This document shows positions 15,759 to 25,177 of a stretch of DNA of 64,000 bases, one piece after another. The notes below the pieces were generated by a model. That model saw only the letters and a list, made by a program, of their open reading frames with translations. It was not told the DNA's origin and did no database searches. Position 1 is the stretch's first letter. Every line of letters starts with the position of its first letter. The DNA is taken from positions 2,714,501 through 2,778,500 of the forward strand of contig JACJYK010000001.1 in the NCBI GenBank assembly GCA_020636135.1. Reading direction: 5' to 3'. The stretch comes from Lewinellaceae bacterium. Lineage in GTDB: Bacteria > Bacteroidota > Bacteroidia > Chitinophagales > Saprospiraceae. The translations under genes were made by a program, and so were the position numbers.

Positions 15759-17174
15759 ATGAGTCGCCGAGTACCTACGCCTGCTATGATCCTCCGGATG
15801 ATCCGTGTATTCTTTCAGGATTTATTCAATCTGAATCTGGATAAAGCTGCCGATCAGGACACCATTGAATACATCCGTAAAGGGGTCATCTTCCGGGGCG
15901 CCAATCTGTGGATCCTCATTTTTGCCATCATGGTGGCGTCCATCGGCCTGAATAAGAACAGTGCTGCGGTCATCATTGGCGCCATGTTGATTTCACCCCT
16001 GATGGGACCGATCATGGGGGTCGGATTGGGCATGGGCATCAATGACATTCCCCTGATTCTGAAGTCTATAAAAAACCTTTCAATTGCGGTGCTGATCAGT
16101 ATCGTCACCTCGGCATTGTATTTCGCCATTTCTCCGCTTAACGATGCGCAATCGGAGTTGCTGTCGCGTAAATCTCCCGACCTTTTTGACGTTTTGATCG
16201 CCTTCTTCGGAGGTCTGGCCGGGATAGTAGCCGGTTCGCGGCAGGAGAAATCGAATGCCATCCCGGGTGTTGCCATTGCCACGGCGCTGATGCCTCCATT
16301 ATGTACCGCTGGATTTGGCCTTGGCACCCTGCAATTTGATTATTTCTGGGGTGGGTTTTACCTCTTCTTTATCAACGGTGTGTTCATCAGTCTCGCTACC
16401 TGGATTATCGTGCGCTTTCTTAATTATCCGCATGTTGAATTTCTCGATCCCAAACGCGAGCGGCGTACGAGACAATTGATCTTCCTTTTTACTTTAATCA
16501 CGATCACACCAAGTGCCTTTACAGCGCTACATGTGGTCAGGGAAAGTATTTTTAAAAACAAAGTCAGCCTGTTTATCGACAATGAAGTCCGGAATGGCAT
16601 GCTAAAACGATCGGTGATCACGCGGGATATCTATTATACCAGGGACAGCAGTCATATTACCCTTTTTCTGAGTGGGGAAGCGATCCCGTCTGCAACGGTA
16701 AAAGCGCTGGATAACCGCCTCCGTGAAGATAAAAGTTATCTGTTGAGGAACTTCACGTTGGAAGTGCATCCTGAAGCAGGGAAACAGGACACCGTCAATT
16801 ACACCAACATGATCAAGGAGATGAGCGCCCAGTTGCAAACGGAATTTTTCCAGAATACGCTGACCCGCAATCAGGAAGAACTCACGCGCAAGGATAATCA
16901 AATTGAGACACTGGAAAAGCAGTTGGCATCCTTCAAAGGCCAGCAATACCCGCTGGATGAAATCGCCAGTCAGTTAAAGGCAATGGACCCGAATCTCAAA
17001 TCCGTTTCCATTGCCCGGTTGCCAAAATTTGAAGTTGATTCGACACGACTCGATTCCATAACCGTAGCAATGGTCCGGTTTGAGCGCAAACCCAATACTG
17101 CCAAGCTAAACGAGATCAAGAGCTTTTTGGCCGGCTGGACCAGAACCACCGATCTGAAGTTAATCGTAAATTGA
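15759..17174 (+). CDS. DUF389 (TIGR00341-like) integral membrane protein
   Basis: In the 471-residue product, residues 38-245 hold about six membrane helices. The family hallmarks are FRGANLWILIFAIMVASIGL, NSAAVIIGAMLISPLMGPI and the second AIPGVAIATALMPPLCTAG segment. The C-terminal third (residues 260-471) is a soluble domain with a coiled coil (EELTRKDNQIETLEKQLA) and a final alpha/beta part. Function is not established for the family; it is widespread and conserved, so a transport or channel role is guessed. It stands between GH95 (divergent) and tryptophanase (downstream, 44-base gap). Confidence 0.88.
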   Translation: MSRRVPTPAMILRMIRVFFQDLFNLNLDKAADQDTIEYIRKGVIFRGANLWILIFAIMVASIGLNKNSAAVIIGAMLISPLMGPIMGVGLGMGINDIPLILKSIKNLSIAVLISIVTSALYFAISPLNDAQSELLSRKSPDLFDVLIAFFGGLAGIVAGSRQEKSNAIPGVAIATALMPPLCTAGFGLGTLQFDYFWGGFYLFFINGVFISLATWIIVRFLNYPHVEFLDPKRERRTRQLIFLFTLITITPSAFTALHVVRESIFKNKVSLFIDNEVRNGMLKRSVITRDIYYTRDSSHITLFLSGEAIPSATVKALDNRLREDKSYLLRNFTLEVHPEAGKQDTVNYTNMIKEMSAQLQTEFFQNTLTRNQEELTRKDNQIETLEKQLASFKGQQYPLDEIASQLKAMDPNLKSVSIARLPKFEVDSTRLDSITVAMVRFERKPNTAKLNEIKSFLAGWTRTTDLKLIVN

Positions 17175-17218
17175 CCCCCGGGTGCGGCACCTAATTATTT
17201 AAGCAATTTTGAATTTGT

Positions 17219-18592
17219 ATGAAAACCATCATTGAGCCTTTTAAAATCAAATCGGTTGAGCCTATCTATTTTACCACTTTCCATGAGCGTAAGGAATTAC
17301 TCAAAGACGCCCATTACAATCCCTTCCTGCTCAAAGCCCACGATGTCATCATTGATTTGTTGACAGATAGCGGAACTTCTGCTATGAGCAGCGCCCAGTG
17401 GGCCGGTATCATGCTGGGAGATGAATCCTATGCCGGTGCAGACAGCTTTTTCAAATTTGAAGCTGCAGTTAAAAAGATAACCGGACTGCCCGTAGTGATT
17501 CCCACCCATCAGGGACGGGCAGCAGAGAAAATTCTGTTCACCATCCTTGGCGGTACCGGCAAGACTGTCCTGAGCAATACGCTGTTTGATACAACGCGGG
17601 CCAATGTTGAATTCACTGGAGCAGAAGGAATTGATCTGGTCTGTGCCGAAGGAAAACAACCCGGATTGATCGCAGACTTCAAAGGAAACATCGATTTGGC
17701 AGCACTTGAAACCAAAATCCAGCAAATAGGTACAAAGAACATTCCTGCCGTCGTCATCACCATCACCAACAATTCGGGAGGCGGACAGCCCGTCTCCATG
17801 GCTAATATTCAGGGTGCCCGGGCCATCTGTACGAATTACGGGATCCCGCTGATCATTGATGCCTGCCGGTTTGCCGAAAACTGCTATTTCATCAAAATGC
17901 GTGAACCCGGATTCCGGGACCGTTCTGTCCTTGAGATTGCCCAGCAGCTCTTCTCGTATGCCGATATGGTTACGATGAGCGCCAAGAAGGACGCGTTTGC
18001 CAATATCGGAGGATTTTTAGCGCTCCGTGATGAAGAGCTGGCGCAGCAATTTCGTAATCTGCTGATTGTCACCGAAGGATTTCCCACTTACGGTGGATTG
18101 GCAGGCCGGGATCTGGAAGCCATTGCCCAGGGCCTGGAGGAGATCGTGGATGAAGATTACCTCAAATACCGTATCCGCAGCATCGAATACATTGGGGATA
18201 AATTATCCGAACAAGGGATACCGCTGGTTCTGCCTACCGGGGGGCATGCCGTCTATCTGGATGCTGCTTCCTTTTTGCCCCATATCCCACGCCACCAATA
18301 CCCGGGACAGGCGCTGGCCTGTGCGTTGTATCTGCACGGTGGCATCCGCGGTGTCGAAATCGGCAGCGTCATGTTTGGAAAATACAATAAAGAGGGTGGT
18401 CTCATCTCCCCTCCCCTTGAATTGGTACGACTGGCCATTCCCCGTCGTGTCTATACGCAGAGCCACATGGATTATGTCACGGAAGTCATCACGGACGTCT
18501 TTCACCACCGCAATACCATCCGCGGCATGAAAATAACCTACGAAGCACCGATGCTCAGGCATTTTACGGCGCGGTTTGAAATGCTGGGATAA
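17219..18592 (+). CDS. tnaA: Tryptophanase (tryptophan indole-lyase)
   Basis: The 457-residue PLP beta-eliminating lyase splits L-tryptophan into indole, pyruvate and ammonia in the cytoplasm. The family is clear from DLLTDSGTSAMS, PTHQGRAAEK, GGQPVSMANI, the PLP lysine in MSAKKDAF (Lys257) and EGFPTYGGLAGRDLEA. Two positions separate tryptophanase from tyrosine phenol-lyase: residue 124 is Asp (LFDTT) rather than Thr, and residue 381 is Ile (GVEIGS) rather than Arg. Both favour tryptophanase. No tnaC-like leader or tryptophan permease gene is nearby; the 44-base gap to the DUF389 gene could mean a shared transcript. Indole production would be expected. Confidence 0.92.
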   Translation: MKTIIEPFKIKSVEPIYFTTFHERKELLKDAHYNPFLLKAHDVIIDLLTDSGTSAMSSAQWAGIMLGDESYAGADSFFKFEAAVKKITGLPVVIPTHQGRAAEKILFTILGGTGKTVLSNTLFDTTRANVEFTGAEGIDLVCAEGKQPGLIADFKGNIDLAALETKIQQIGTKNIPAVVITITNNSGGGQPVSMANIQGARAICTNYGIPLIIDACRFAENCYFIKMREPGFRDRSVLEIAQQLFSYADMVTMSAKKDAFANIGGFLALRDEELAQQFRNLLIVTEGFPTYGGLAGRDLEAIAQGLEEIVDEDYLKYRIRSIEYIGDKLSEQGIPLVLPTGGHAVYLDAASFLPHIPRHQYPGQALACALYLHGGIRGVEIGSVMFGKYNKEGGLISPPLELVRLAIPRRVYTQSHMDYVTEVITDVFHHRNTIRGMKITYEAPMLRHFTARFEMLG

Positions 18593-18676
18593 TCTGATTT
18601 CAATGGTGTTACCCTGGTGATTGATGCATTGCGTCAGGAATCAATTCGTTAATTTCGCGCAGAACAAAATCTTGAC

Positions 18677-19621
18677 ATGGACGGTATTCAAACCACCGAT
18701 TTTCATTTTCATCCGGATCAGGTCGTATATCACGGCAAAGTACGGGACGTTTACACGATCGGAGAACGGATGATCATGGTTGCCTCTGACCGCATTTCTG
18801 CATTCGATCACATCCTTCCCCGGCCCATACCTTATAAAGGACAGGTACTTAATCAGATGGCCGCTTTTTTCCTGGAGGCAACCCGTGATATCGTGCCCAA
18901 CTGGATGGAGTCCTGCCCGGACCCCAACGTGATGATCGGTAAAAAATGCGATCCTCAGCGCGTCGAGATGGTTATCCGCGGATACCTGGCCGGCCACGCC
19001 TGGCGGCAATATAAATCCGGCGCCAGGATCCTGTGCGGCGTGTCTATGCCCGATGGCATGAAGGAATCCGATAAGTTTCCTGAGCCCCTCATCACCCCGG
19101 CGACCAAAGCCGACGAAGGTCATGATGAAGACATCACCCGGGAAGATATCCTGGCCCGCGGCCTGGTGGATCCCGGTCACTATGAGCTTATGGAGAAGTA
19201 TACCCACGCTCTTTTTGCCCGTGGCAGCGCGATGGCGGAAGCCCGTGGGTTAATCCTGGTTGATACGAAATACGAATTCGGCATCTACCAGGATGAAGTA
19301 GTGCTGATCGATGAAATTCACACACCCGATTCATCACGATATTATTACCTGGAAGGTTATACCGAAAGACAGGGCCGCGGTGAGCACCAAAAGCAACTTT
19401 CCAAGGAGTTTGTCCGCGAATGGCTTATGGATCACGGTTTCCAGGGTCTCGATGGCCAGGTCATGCCGGACATGCCCGACGATTTTGTGCAGGAGATCAG
19501 CGAGCGGTATATCCATCTCTACGAACTGATGACCGGCACTTCCTTTGAAAAAGCCGACTACGGCCAGGTGCTTAACCGGATCCGGCATAATGTGGAAGCG
19601 TATCTGGGCAGTAGTCAGTAA
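18677..19621 (+). CDS. purC: Phosphoribosylaminoimidazole-succinocarboxamide synthase
   Basis: The 314-residue product is the longer form of SAICAR synthase. Conserved words are GKVRDVYTIGERMIMVASDRI near the N-terminus (ATP-binding loop), SAFDHILPRPIPYKG, ARGYLAGHAW-like GYLAGHAWRQY and ILVDTKYEFG, with DEIHTPDSSRYY near residue 215. The enzyme joins aspartate to CAIR with ATP in step 8 of purine synthesis. It is a single gene here, not in a purine cluster. It is convergent with the dehydrogenase gene at 20048 across a repeat-filled gap. Confidence 0.95.
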   Translation: MDGIQTTDFHFHPDQVVYHGKVRDVYTIGERMIMVASDRISAFDHILPRPIPYKGQVLNQMAAFFLEATRDIVPNWMESCPDPNVMIGKKCDPQRVEMVIRGYLAGHAWRQYKSGARILCGVSMPDGMKESDKFPEPLITPATKADEGHDEDITREDILARGLVDPGHYELMEKYTHALFARGSAMAEARGLILVDTKYEFGIYQDEVVLIDEIHTPDSSRYYYLEGYTERQGRGEHQKQLSKEFVREWLMDHGFQGLDGQVMPDMPDDFVQEISERYIHLYELMTGTSFEKADYGQVLNRIRHNVEAYLGSSQ

Positions 19622-19649
19622 TCAGATTAAGGAGTTAATAAGTTAATGG

Positions 19650-20040
19650 GTGAATAAGTTAATGAGTTGGTCTACAACACCACCTTTTAAGTTAATCAGT
19701 TAATCTGAATATTAGTTAATGAGTTAGTCCACACAACACCACAACACCACCTCTTGAGTTAATAGGTTAATGAGAAAATAAGTTAATGAGTAAGTCCACA
19801 AAACCACAATACCTCCTTTTGAGTTAATCAGTTAATCTGAGAATAAGTTAATGAGTTAGTCCACAACACCACAACACCACAATACCTCCTTTTGAGTTAA
19901 TCAGTTAATCTGAATATTAGTTAATGAGTTAGTCAACATTTCCAAAGAGCTCATAAAACCACAACACCACATAACCATAATACCACAATACCATAATCCC
20001 AAGCCCATCCCACCGTAAACACGTAAAAACGTCAACACCT
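19650..20040. repeat. Imperfect tandem repeats, ~56-73 base period, between convergent genes
   Basis: The word GTTAATGAGTTAGTC (or a close variant) starts at 19658, 19714, 19782, 19847 and 19920, each followed by ACAACACCAC-type runs and AGTTAATCAGTTAATCTGA. After 19935 the pattern decays into CCACAATACCATAA runs. No gene, hairpin terminator or RNA is visible. Units differ in length and sequence, unlike a CRISPR array. Confidence 0.85.
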
Positions 20041-20047
20041 AAACACG

Positions 20048-21247
20048 TTACCCCACATAATCTTCCAGGTACCAGAAGTTCTCAGTCAGTAACCCATCCC
20101 GGGCGATCGTGGCCCGCTTGAGTATATTTCCTTCGTCGCCGTTAAAAAACTGGGGTAAGATGTGATTGATGAATTGATTGCCAAAGGTTTGTGAGGCGTC
20201 TCTCGGCAGCTCATTAGGCAGGTTATCGATGGCCATGACATCAACGCAGTCAGGCATATAAGGTGCGGTCTCCTGATTCGTGACAGGATCATACCCATAA
20301 ACCGGCTCCTCGATGGACGAAGCCCGCAAAGTACAGGGCACGGAGGCTTGCGGCGCAATGTCACAACTGATGTCGGCGATCACCTGAATGCGAAAATCAG
20401 GCAGGAGCATCTCTTCCCTGGTAAAAAATGCCGGTGCTTTCGGATCCCAGTAAATGCCGTTGATCAGGATATCGCACACCCGGTAATAATCTGCAAAAAC
20501 GGTCTTAAATCGTTGCGGATCCGTATAGTATTCATTCTTATTGAAAGGAATGCCTTCCCGGTGCTCCGCATAGTCTTCTGCCGAAAGCTGTGTAAATACG
20601 GTTCTGCTGTATTCATTTTCCAGAAAATCTTCAGGAGAAACCCGGTGGAACCCCATGTCCTTCAAGACCTGAACCGCCCCGGTGCCTACCCTGCCCGTAC
20701 CAGTGACTATGATTCGCAAAGGTGGCCACCGGACGGCTTCAAACTGGCTCCTGGCCTCCTGGTAGTCCCTGCAATCCTTCATGCGCTTCAGGGCAAAGAG
20801 CCCGGTGCGCTGACCATACGTCCAGATCCCATTGTAAGCTCCAACCATGCCGGCAAAATGCCCGAAAGCGATCAGCCGGTTGTTGTATTCATCGGTGAGC
20901 ACTTCATAGTCGATCAGGGTGATCTTTCGTTCCAGAATGGTCTGGAGCATTTGTCGATTGTAGGGTTGCTTTTTGATGGTATGGGAAAAAAACATGAAGA
21001 TCTTTTCGGGAATCAGGTCCCTGATTTGTACTTCCTTGACCCCCATCAATACATCACAAAATTCTACATCATCAACCACCGGAACGCCAACATCCATGTA
21101 TTCGTGGTCCTTAAAGCATCGATTGGGTGATCGCTGCACAAATACCTGTATACCAAACTTTTCGATCACCAGGGCACATTGGAAGGGTGCCAATGGAACC
21201 CGCGTGTCCGGAGGTATTTTACCTTCTCGAACGATACCAATTTTCAT
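20048..21247 (-). CDS. Saccharopine dehydrogenase/alanine dehydrogenase N-terminal-like NAD(P) oxidoreductase
   Basis: The 399-residue cytoplasmic product starts MKIGIVREGKIPPDTRVPL, the substrate-side domain shared by alanine dehydrogenase, transhydrogenase and the yeast Lys1-type saccharopine dehydrogenase. It continues with a Rossmann half containing IVTGTGRVGTGAVQVL (GxGxxG, residues about 180-195). The HTIKKQPYN and DYEVL stretches and ADISCDI in the C-terminal third are typical of the Lys1-like group. The reaction is therefore probably NAD(P)-linked oxidation of saccharopine or a related amino acid. No lysine pathway partner (a reductase half) lies beside it, so the true substrate is unsure. 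Confidence 0.78.
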   Translation of the reverse strand: MKIGIVREGKIPPDTRVPLAPFQCALVIEKFGIQVFVQRSPNRCFKDHEYMDVGVPVVDDVEFCDVLMGVKEVQIRDLIPEKIFMFFSHTIKKQPYNRQMLQTILERKITLIDYEVLTDEYNNRLIAFGHFAGMVGAYNGIWTYGQRTGLFALKRMKDCRDYQEARSQFEAVRWPPLRIIVTGTGRVGTGAVQVLKDMGFHRVSPEDFLENEYSRTVFTQLSAEDYAEHREGIPFNKNEYYTDPQRFKTVFADYYRVCDILINGIYWDPKAPAFFTREEMLLPDFRIQVIADISCDIAPQASVPCTLRASSIEEPVYGYDPVTNQETAPYMPDCVDVMAIDNLPNELPRDASQTFGNQFINHILPQFFNGDEGNILKRATIARDGLLTENFWYLEDYVG

Positions 21248-21425
21248 ATTTCGGCTGGGCTTTTAGACCGGAGCGACAACCAGTCCTCCGGCAAGGCCGA
21301 ATATACAGAGAATACCCACGCACGATCACATGATACGAATCAAATTTTATCCACATCACCCGTGATCGGAAAGACATACGGCCATACCTCTTATGCTTAT
21401 CCCAAATTTGAATAGTTGGTAATGT

Positions 21426-21863
21426 CTAATGCTTCCTGCCTGTATGGATCTCTTCGTCCTGATTAATGAACACGACTGAGAGAATCAGAACGAGCATGCC
21501 GATGACAAAGTAACTTATATGCAACCAGTGAACCGACTGTAAAAGCATGGTCTGGATCAATATCCAGCCGATCAGTATCACGCCACTGGCCATCGCCAGC
21601 CGATATTGATATCCAGAGTTTCTAAACATCGCAAAGGTTGCAACAAGGGCAGAGCCACCTACCATCATCGATAGGAATGCTCGGGGCAAAAAGTAATCCC
21701 GAAAGGGGGTGTGTTCAAGCAAGCCTGGCGGAAATTGAAAAATCCTCCCATCAGGATAAAGCATTAACAATACCCCTGACGGAATGGCTGTCAAAGCGTT
21801 AAAAAGACAAAGAATCCGGATCATTATTCGCATAATATCTGGCTTATGGAAAATGGAATTCAA
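21426..21863 (-). CDS. Hypothetical four-helix membrane protein
   Basis: The 145-residue product has hydrophobic stretches at about 14-33, 58-82, 88-108 and 112-133 (last ends VVFINQDEE). The start at 21863 is given; ATG at 21833 (MRIMIRIL) is equally possible and gives a cleaner first helix. No motif that names a family is seen. It is followed 3' by the dehydrogenase gene on the same strand after 178 bases, too far for tight coupling. Confidence 0.65.
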   Translation of the reverse strand: MNSIFHKPDIMRIMIRILCLFNALTAIPSGVLLMLYPDGRIFQFPPGLLEHTPFRDYFLPRAFLSMMVGGSALVATFAMFRNSGYQYRLAMASGVILIGWILIQTMLLQSVHWLHISYFVIGMLVLILSVVFINQDEEIHTGRKH

Positions 21864-21951
21864 CTCATCAGGAACTCGTACACTGACCGGACTGAAGTCA
21901 CCGCAGCATAGGAAGGACGAACGTTATTCCATCAGGCAACCAGGCAACTGC

Positions 21952-22140
21952 TTATGGCCCCTCACCCGGGACAGGAGGTTCATAACCCGGAGACACAAAG
22001 GAATCTACTTCCTGCACTTCTTCCAGTTTATCTTCTTCTTTGATCAGAGGCTCTTCCGGATCCGGAAGATTTATAGAAACCTTCTGTTCATGGTCGGCCG
22101 GTTCGTGCAATTTTCTGACACTGCTTTTATGCTTGATCAT
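21952..22140 (-). CDS. Small Pro/Glu-rich hypothetical protein
   Basis: The 62-residue product is basic at the start (MIKHKSSVRKL) and then strongly acidic and proline-rich (LPDPEEPLIKEEDKLEEVQE, ending PPVPGEGP), without a signal peptide or membrane segment. It is likely disordered. It lies 88 bases upstream of the four-helix membrane gene on the same strand and could be co-transcribed. No opposing or overlapping gene competes for this space, but the short length keeps confidence moderate. Confidence 0.5.
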   Translation of the reverse strand: MIKHKSSVRKLHEPADHEQKVSINLPDPEEPLIKEEDKLEEVQEVDSFVSPGYEPPVPGEGP

Positions 22141-22268
22141 CAGATTAAATTTTAGCCTGTGCTATAGATACACTGGACCTGCGGGTGAATCAATGACCGT
22201 GATCAGGAAACACTTTGATCACAATTTGTAGTGTGGTGGATCCGCAAGGAACTTTTCATGGAATTCAT

Positions 22269-22276
22269 TAGTTTTG
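22269..22276 (+). promoter_or_regulatory. Candidate promoter element (TAGTTTTG) for tmRNA
   Basis: It is an exact TAnnTTTG match. Transcription would start about 22283, leaving a leader of roughly 40 bases that RNase P would remove at the mature 5' end (22322). Confidence 0.4.
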
Positions 22277-22321
22277 TCTCATGATGGTTCAACGGACCAT
22301 CCCGCTCGAACCAACAACTAT

Positions 22322-22688
22322 GGGGCTGACTGGATTTGACAGGAAATGATATCGGTAAGTAAGCATGCCGTAGAATGATCGTCTAACTACGTTAATCCAC
22401 ACGATCGAACAATAATTGGCGACTACAATTACGCCTTGGCAGCCTAATTCTAGGAATTAGAATGCCTTTATGCCGTACGTTTGATTCCTGATACACAATG
22501 TACCGCGTATAACAAACCCGCAGGATAGCCTGAGCGACCGTTCCGACGACCAGGCGAAATAAAGGAAACCGGATGACTGCACGTCCGTTTAAGAGCCGGC
22601 AGTTGTCCTAAATTCAAATCTTAATCTAAGCATGTAGAAAGCTTATGGGTACTTTCTCTGGACCCGGGTTCGACTCCCGGCAGCTCCA
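22322..22688 (+). ncRNA. ssrA: Transfer-messenger RNA (tmRNA)
   Basis: The tRNA-like ends pair: GGGGCTG at 22322 with CAGCTCC at 22681-22687 (discriminator A at 22688). The T-arm GGACCCGGGTTCGACTCCCG (with the invariant GTTCGA) is directly before the 3' end. The message part has resume codon GGC at 22418 and encodes the tag GDYNYALAA, ending in TAA at 22445-22447. The tag ends in the YALAA expected by Bacteroidota proteases. CCA is not encoded (the next bases are CT). The RNA rescues ribosomes stalled on messages without a stop codon, with SmpB. Confidence 0.95.
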
Positions 22689-22693
22689 CTAAG

Positions 22694-22726
22694 TGCCTTG
22701 CAGATGTTTGCAGGGCATTTCTTTTT
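22694..22726 (+). terminator. Rho-independent terminator of tmRNA
   Basis: A nine-base stem TGCCTTGCA/TGCAGGGCA (one G-U pair) with loop GATGTT is followed by TTTCTTTTT, starting 6 bases after the mature 3' end of tmRNA. Confidence 0.85.
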
Positions 22727-22978
22727 CCTGATAACCTGCCATTATCCTTTCACAGTAGTACTTCACTTTTCGTCCTGCCACTTCTCACCGGCCAAATATT
22801 GGGTTTTACCGTCCGTTTCAGCCTGTGAACTAAGATCAATCTGACCAGAGGCATATTGTTATGCCCTTCCGATTAGCCAGCTTTTTTGTCTTTATTCATG
22901 AAGGCGGTGGCTTTCTGGTAGTATATTGTACTCCTATTTAATCAGAAACCCACTTGTAAGGAAGCATAAACAAATCAA

Positions 22979-25177
22979 ATGCGAAACCTGTCTTTAAAGG
23001 TGGTATTCTGTCTGGCTTTCGGTGTTTTGTTAGTGGTATTTACCTTTGGTCAATCTCCCCGCTCAGCCGAAGTGAAAGATTATCTTGGCAGACCAACGCT
23101 GATGATCGACGGTGTGCCGCAGACCCCGGCGTTTTATGCCCTTACGCATGCCTATGGTGGCAGATGGAGCTGGGAAGAAGTGCCAGCACGGAACATCCAC
23201 AATTTTGCAGAAATCGGCTTTCGGCTCTTTCAGGTCGACTTATGGCTGAATGATATCTGGAATCCCCATGTAGATACCCTGAATATGGCACTAGCCAGAA
23301 AACAGGTGCGGGGTGTTTTGGACCAATATGCAGACGCCAATGTGGTAATACGGATTCATGTAAATGCACCTTTCTGGTGGAATGAGGCTCACCAGGAAGA
23401 ATGCACCCAATTTGCCGATACACCGGTGGATACCAGCCTGAAAGCAGGCCCGCCCTACCATAATGAAGAGCACGATATTCATGCGGCATTACGCGCCAGT
23501 CTGGCTTCTGCTTTATGGAAAAAAGAAGCAGGAGAGCGGCTTAGGGAATTTTGTCAGAAACTGGCAAAAACACCAGAAGGGAATGCCGTAATCGGGATGC
23601 ACGTGGCCGGAGGTATTTATGGCGAATGGCATTATTGGGGCTTTATCGACCATGACCCAGATACCGGCCCTGCCATGACCACCTACTTCAGAAATTGGCT
23701 TAAAGAAAAATACAAGACCCAACAACGTCTTCAGGAAAGCTGGAATACCAAAGCCTTTTCATTTGACAACGCTACCGTACCGGGTGTTGAAGAGCGGATG
23801 AAAACGCACGATGGTTTCTTCAAAGATCCGGTGCAGGACCAACGAACCATCGACTATTTTACCGCCCAGCAACAGGTCGTGGCAGAAGACGCCCTGTATT
23901 TCTGTAAACTGGTGAAGGACAACTGGCCCCGACCTATTATTACCGGTATCTTTTACGGATACCTGCACATGACTTTCAACCGGCAAACGGTCGGCGGGCA
24001 TCTATTTATCAAACAAATATTGGAAAGTCCGTATGTAGATTACCTCTCAGGTCCGCAAACGTACTGGCCCGATAGCCGCAAGGAGGGCGGCTCTGGCAAT
24101 TCCCGCGGGATCATAGAATCAAACCTTATTCACGGAAAACTTTGGCTCGATGAAATCGATAACGGATACCTGCACGCCAAAACCGATTATGATAATATCC
24201 GGTATTCCGAACGCTATGATCCGGTTTTTGCCAACATCATGAAGCGAAGCACCATTTTGCCGCTGATGCGTGGTATCGGTTTTTGGTATTATGATTTCGG
24301 TTTGCAAAAAGCTTTTGGCTGGTGGGACAACCCGAAATATCTGAGTCAAATGAAAGAAGAAAGGGATTTTTTCCAGCAGCGATTCAGGAATCCGTATCAA
24401 TCTGAGGCCGATGTACTCTATGTGTGGAGCCAGGATGTATTCTATTATTTGAAATCGACTGTTTTGCCCATCACCGTCAACGTACTGGATCACAGTATAG
24501 AACAAGCCCTGAGAAGTGGAACCGTGGCCGATCATATTTACGATTTTGACCTGGATAAAGTGAACCTGAGTCAGTATAAAGCCGTGGTGTTCATGAATGT
24601 GTACAAACTATCGGACGATCAACGAAAATTCATCAAAGAGAAAGTAGCCGCTGACGGGCGCACCCTGGTTTGGAATTACCTGACGGGCTATACCAATGGA
24701 CAAAAGTTGGATGTAAATTTTGTAAAATCACTGACAGGTTTTGACCTCAAAAGGCTCGAATTGAATGAAGCTCCGGAAGTACTTTTTTTAAGTACCGGTG
24801 ACTCCTACAAATTCAGTGGTCCAGTGGCTCCGCTATATGTCGTTGCCGATGATAAATCCCAAACTCTGGCGACTTTGCCGAACAACCAAGAGCCGGTCAT
24901 CGCAATTAAAAAGTTTGAAAAGTTCAGTTCAGTATTTTGCGGCCTCCCCCTTAATGGGACTGATAATTTCCGGGAAATCTTCAAGATGGCAGGTTGCCAT
25001 ATTCACAACCAAAAAAATGACTTCACCTACGCCAATTCGGGATTATTGATGCTGCATACCAGCACCGGGGGCCCCCGTGACATTCAATTAAAAAATGGCG
25101 GAACCGTTCATTTTGATCTTACGGAGGGCAGCACCATTCTGATGGACAGCCAGACAGGGAAGGTTTTGTTGAGGTAA
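22979..25177 (+). CDS. Secreted glycoside hydrolase, GH42/GH-A beta-galactosidase-like
   Basis: The 732-residue product has a signal peptide (1-24, FTFGQ). The first 450 residues look like a TIM-barrel hydrolase: IDGVPQTPAFY opening, RIHVNAPFWW strand, GGIYGEWHYWG with a likely acid/base Glu near residue 219, YLSGPQTYW, and KLWLDEIDNG as the candidate nucleophile region. Residues 470-620 resemble the Rossmann-like trimer domain of GH42 enzymes (YKAVVFMNVYKLSDDQ, GRTLVWNYLTG), followed by a small beta domain. The most likely substrate is a beta-galactoside or related plant sugar, acting in the periplasm. Family placement rests on fold-level words, not a clean family signature. Confidence 0.65.
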   Translation: MRNLSLKVVFCLAFGVLLVVFTFGQSPRSAEVKDYLGRPTLMIDGVPQTPAFYALTHAYGGRWSWEEVPARNIHNFAEIGFRLFQVDLWLNDIWNPHVDTLNMALARKQVRGVLDQYADANVVIRIHVNAPFWWNEAHQEECTQFADTPVDTSLKAGPPYHNEEHDIHAALRASLASALWKKEAGERLREFCQKLAKTPEGNAVIGMHVAGGIYGEWHYWGFIDHDPDTGPAMTTYFRNWLKEKYKTQQRLQESWNTKAFSFDNATVPGVEERMKTHDGFFKDPVQDQRTIDYFTAQQQVVAEDALYFCKLVKDNWPRPIITGIFYGYLHMTFNRQTVGGHLFIKQILESPYVDYLSGPQTYWPDSRKEGGSGNSRGIIESNLIHGKLWLDEIDNGYLHAKTDYDNIRYSERYDPVFANIMKRSTILPLMRGIGFWYYDFGLQKAFGWWDNPKYLSQMKEERDFFQQRFRNPYQSEADVLYVWSQDVFYYLKSTVLPITVNVLDHSIEQALRSGTVADHIYDFDLDKVNLSQYKAVVFMNVYKLSDDQRKFIKEKVAADGRTLVWNYLTGYTNGQKLDVNFVKSLTGFDLKRLELNEAPEVLFLSTGDSYKFSGPVAPLYVVADDKSQTLATLPNNQEPVIAIKKFEKFSSVFCGLPLNGTDNFREIFKMAGCHIHNQKNDFTYANSGLLMLHTSTGGPRDIQLKNGGTVHFDLTEGSTILMDSQTGKVLLR

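Noticed and set aside
17219..18592. Tyrosine phenol-lyase instead of tryptophanase
   Set aside because: Asp124 and Ile381 occupy the positions that are Thr and Arg in tyrosine phenol-lyase.
19650..20040. Possible CRISPR array
   Set aside because: Units vary in length and sequence, no constant repeat alternates with unique spacers, and no cas gene is near.
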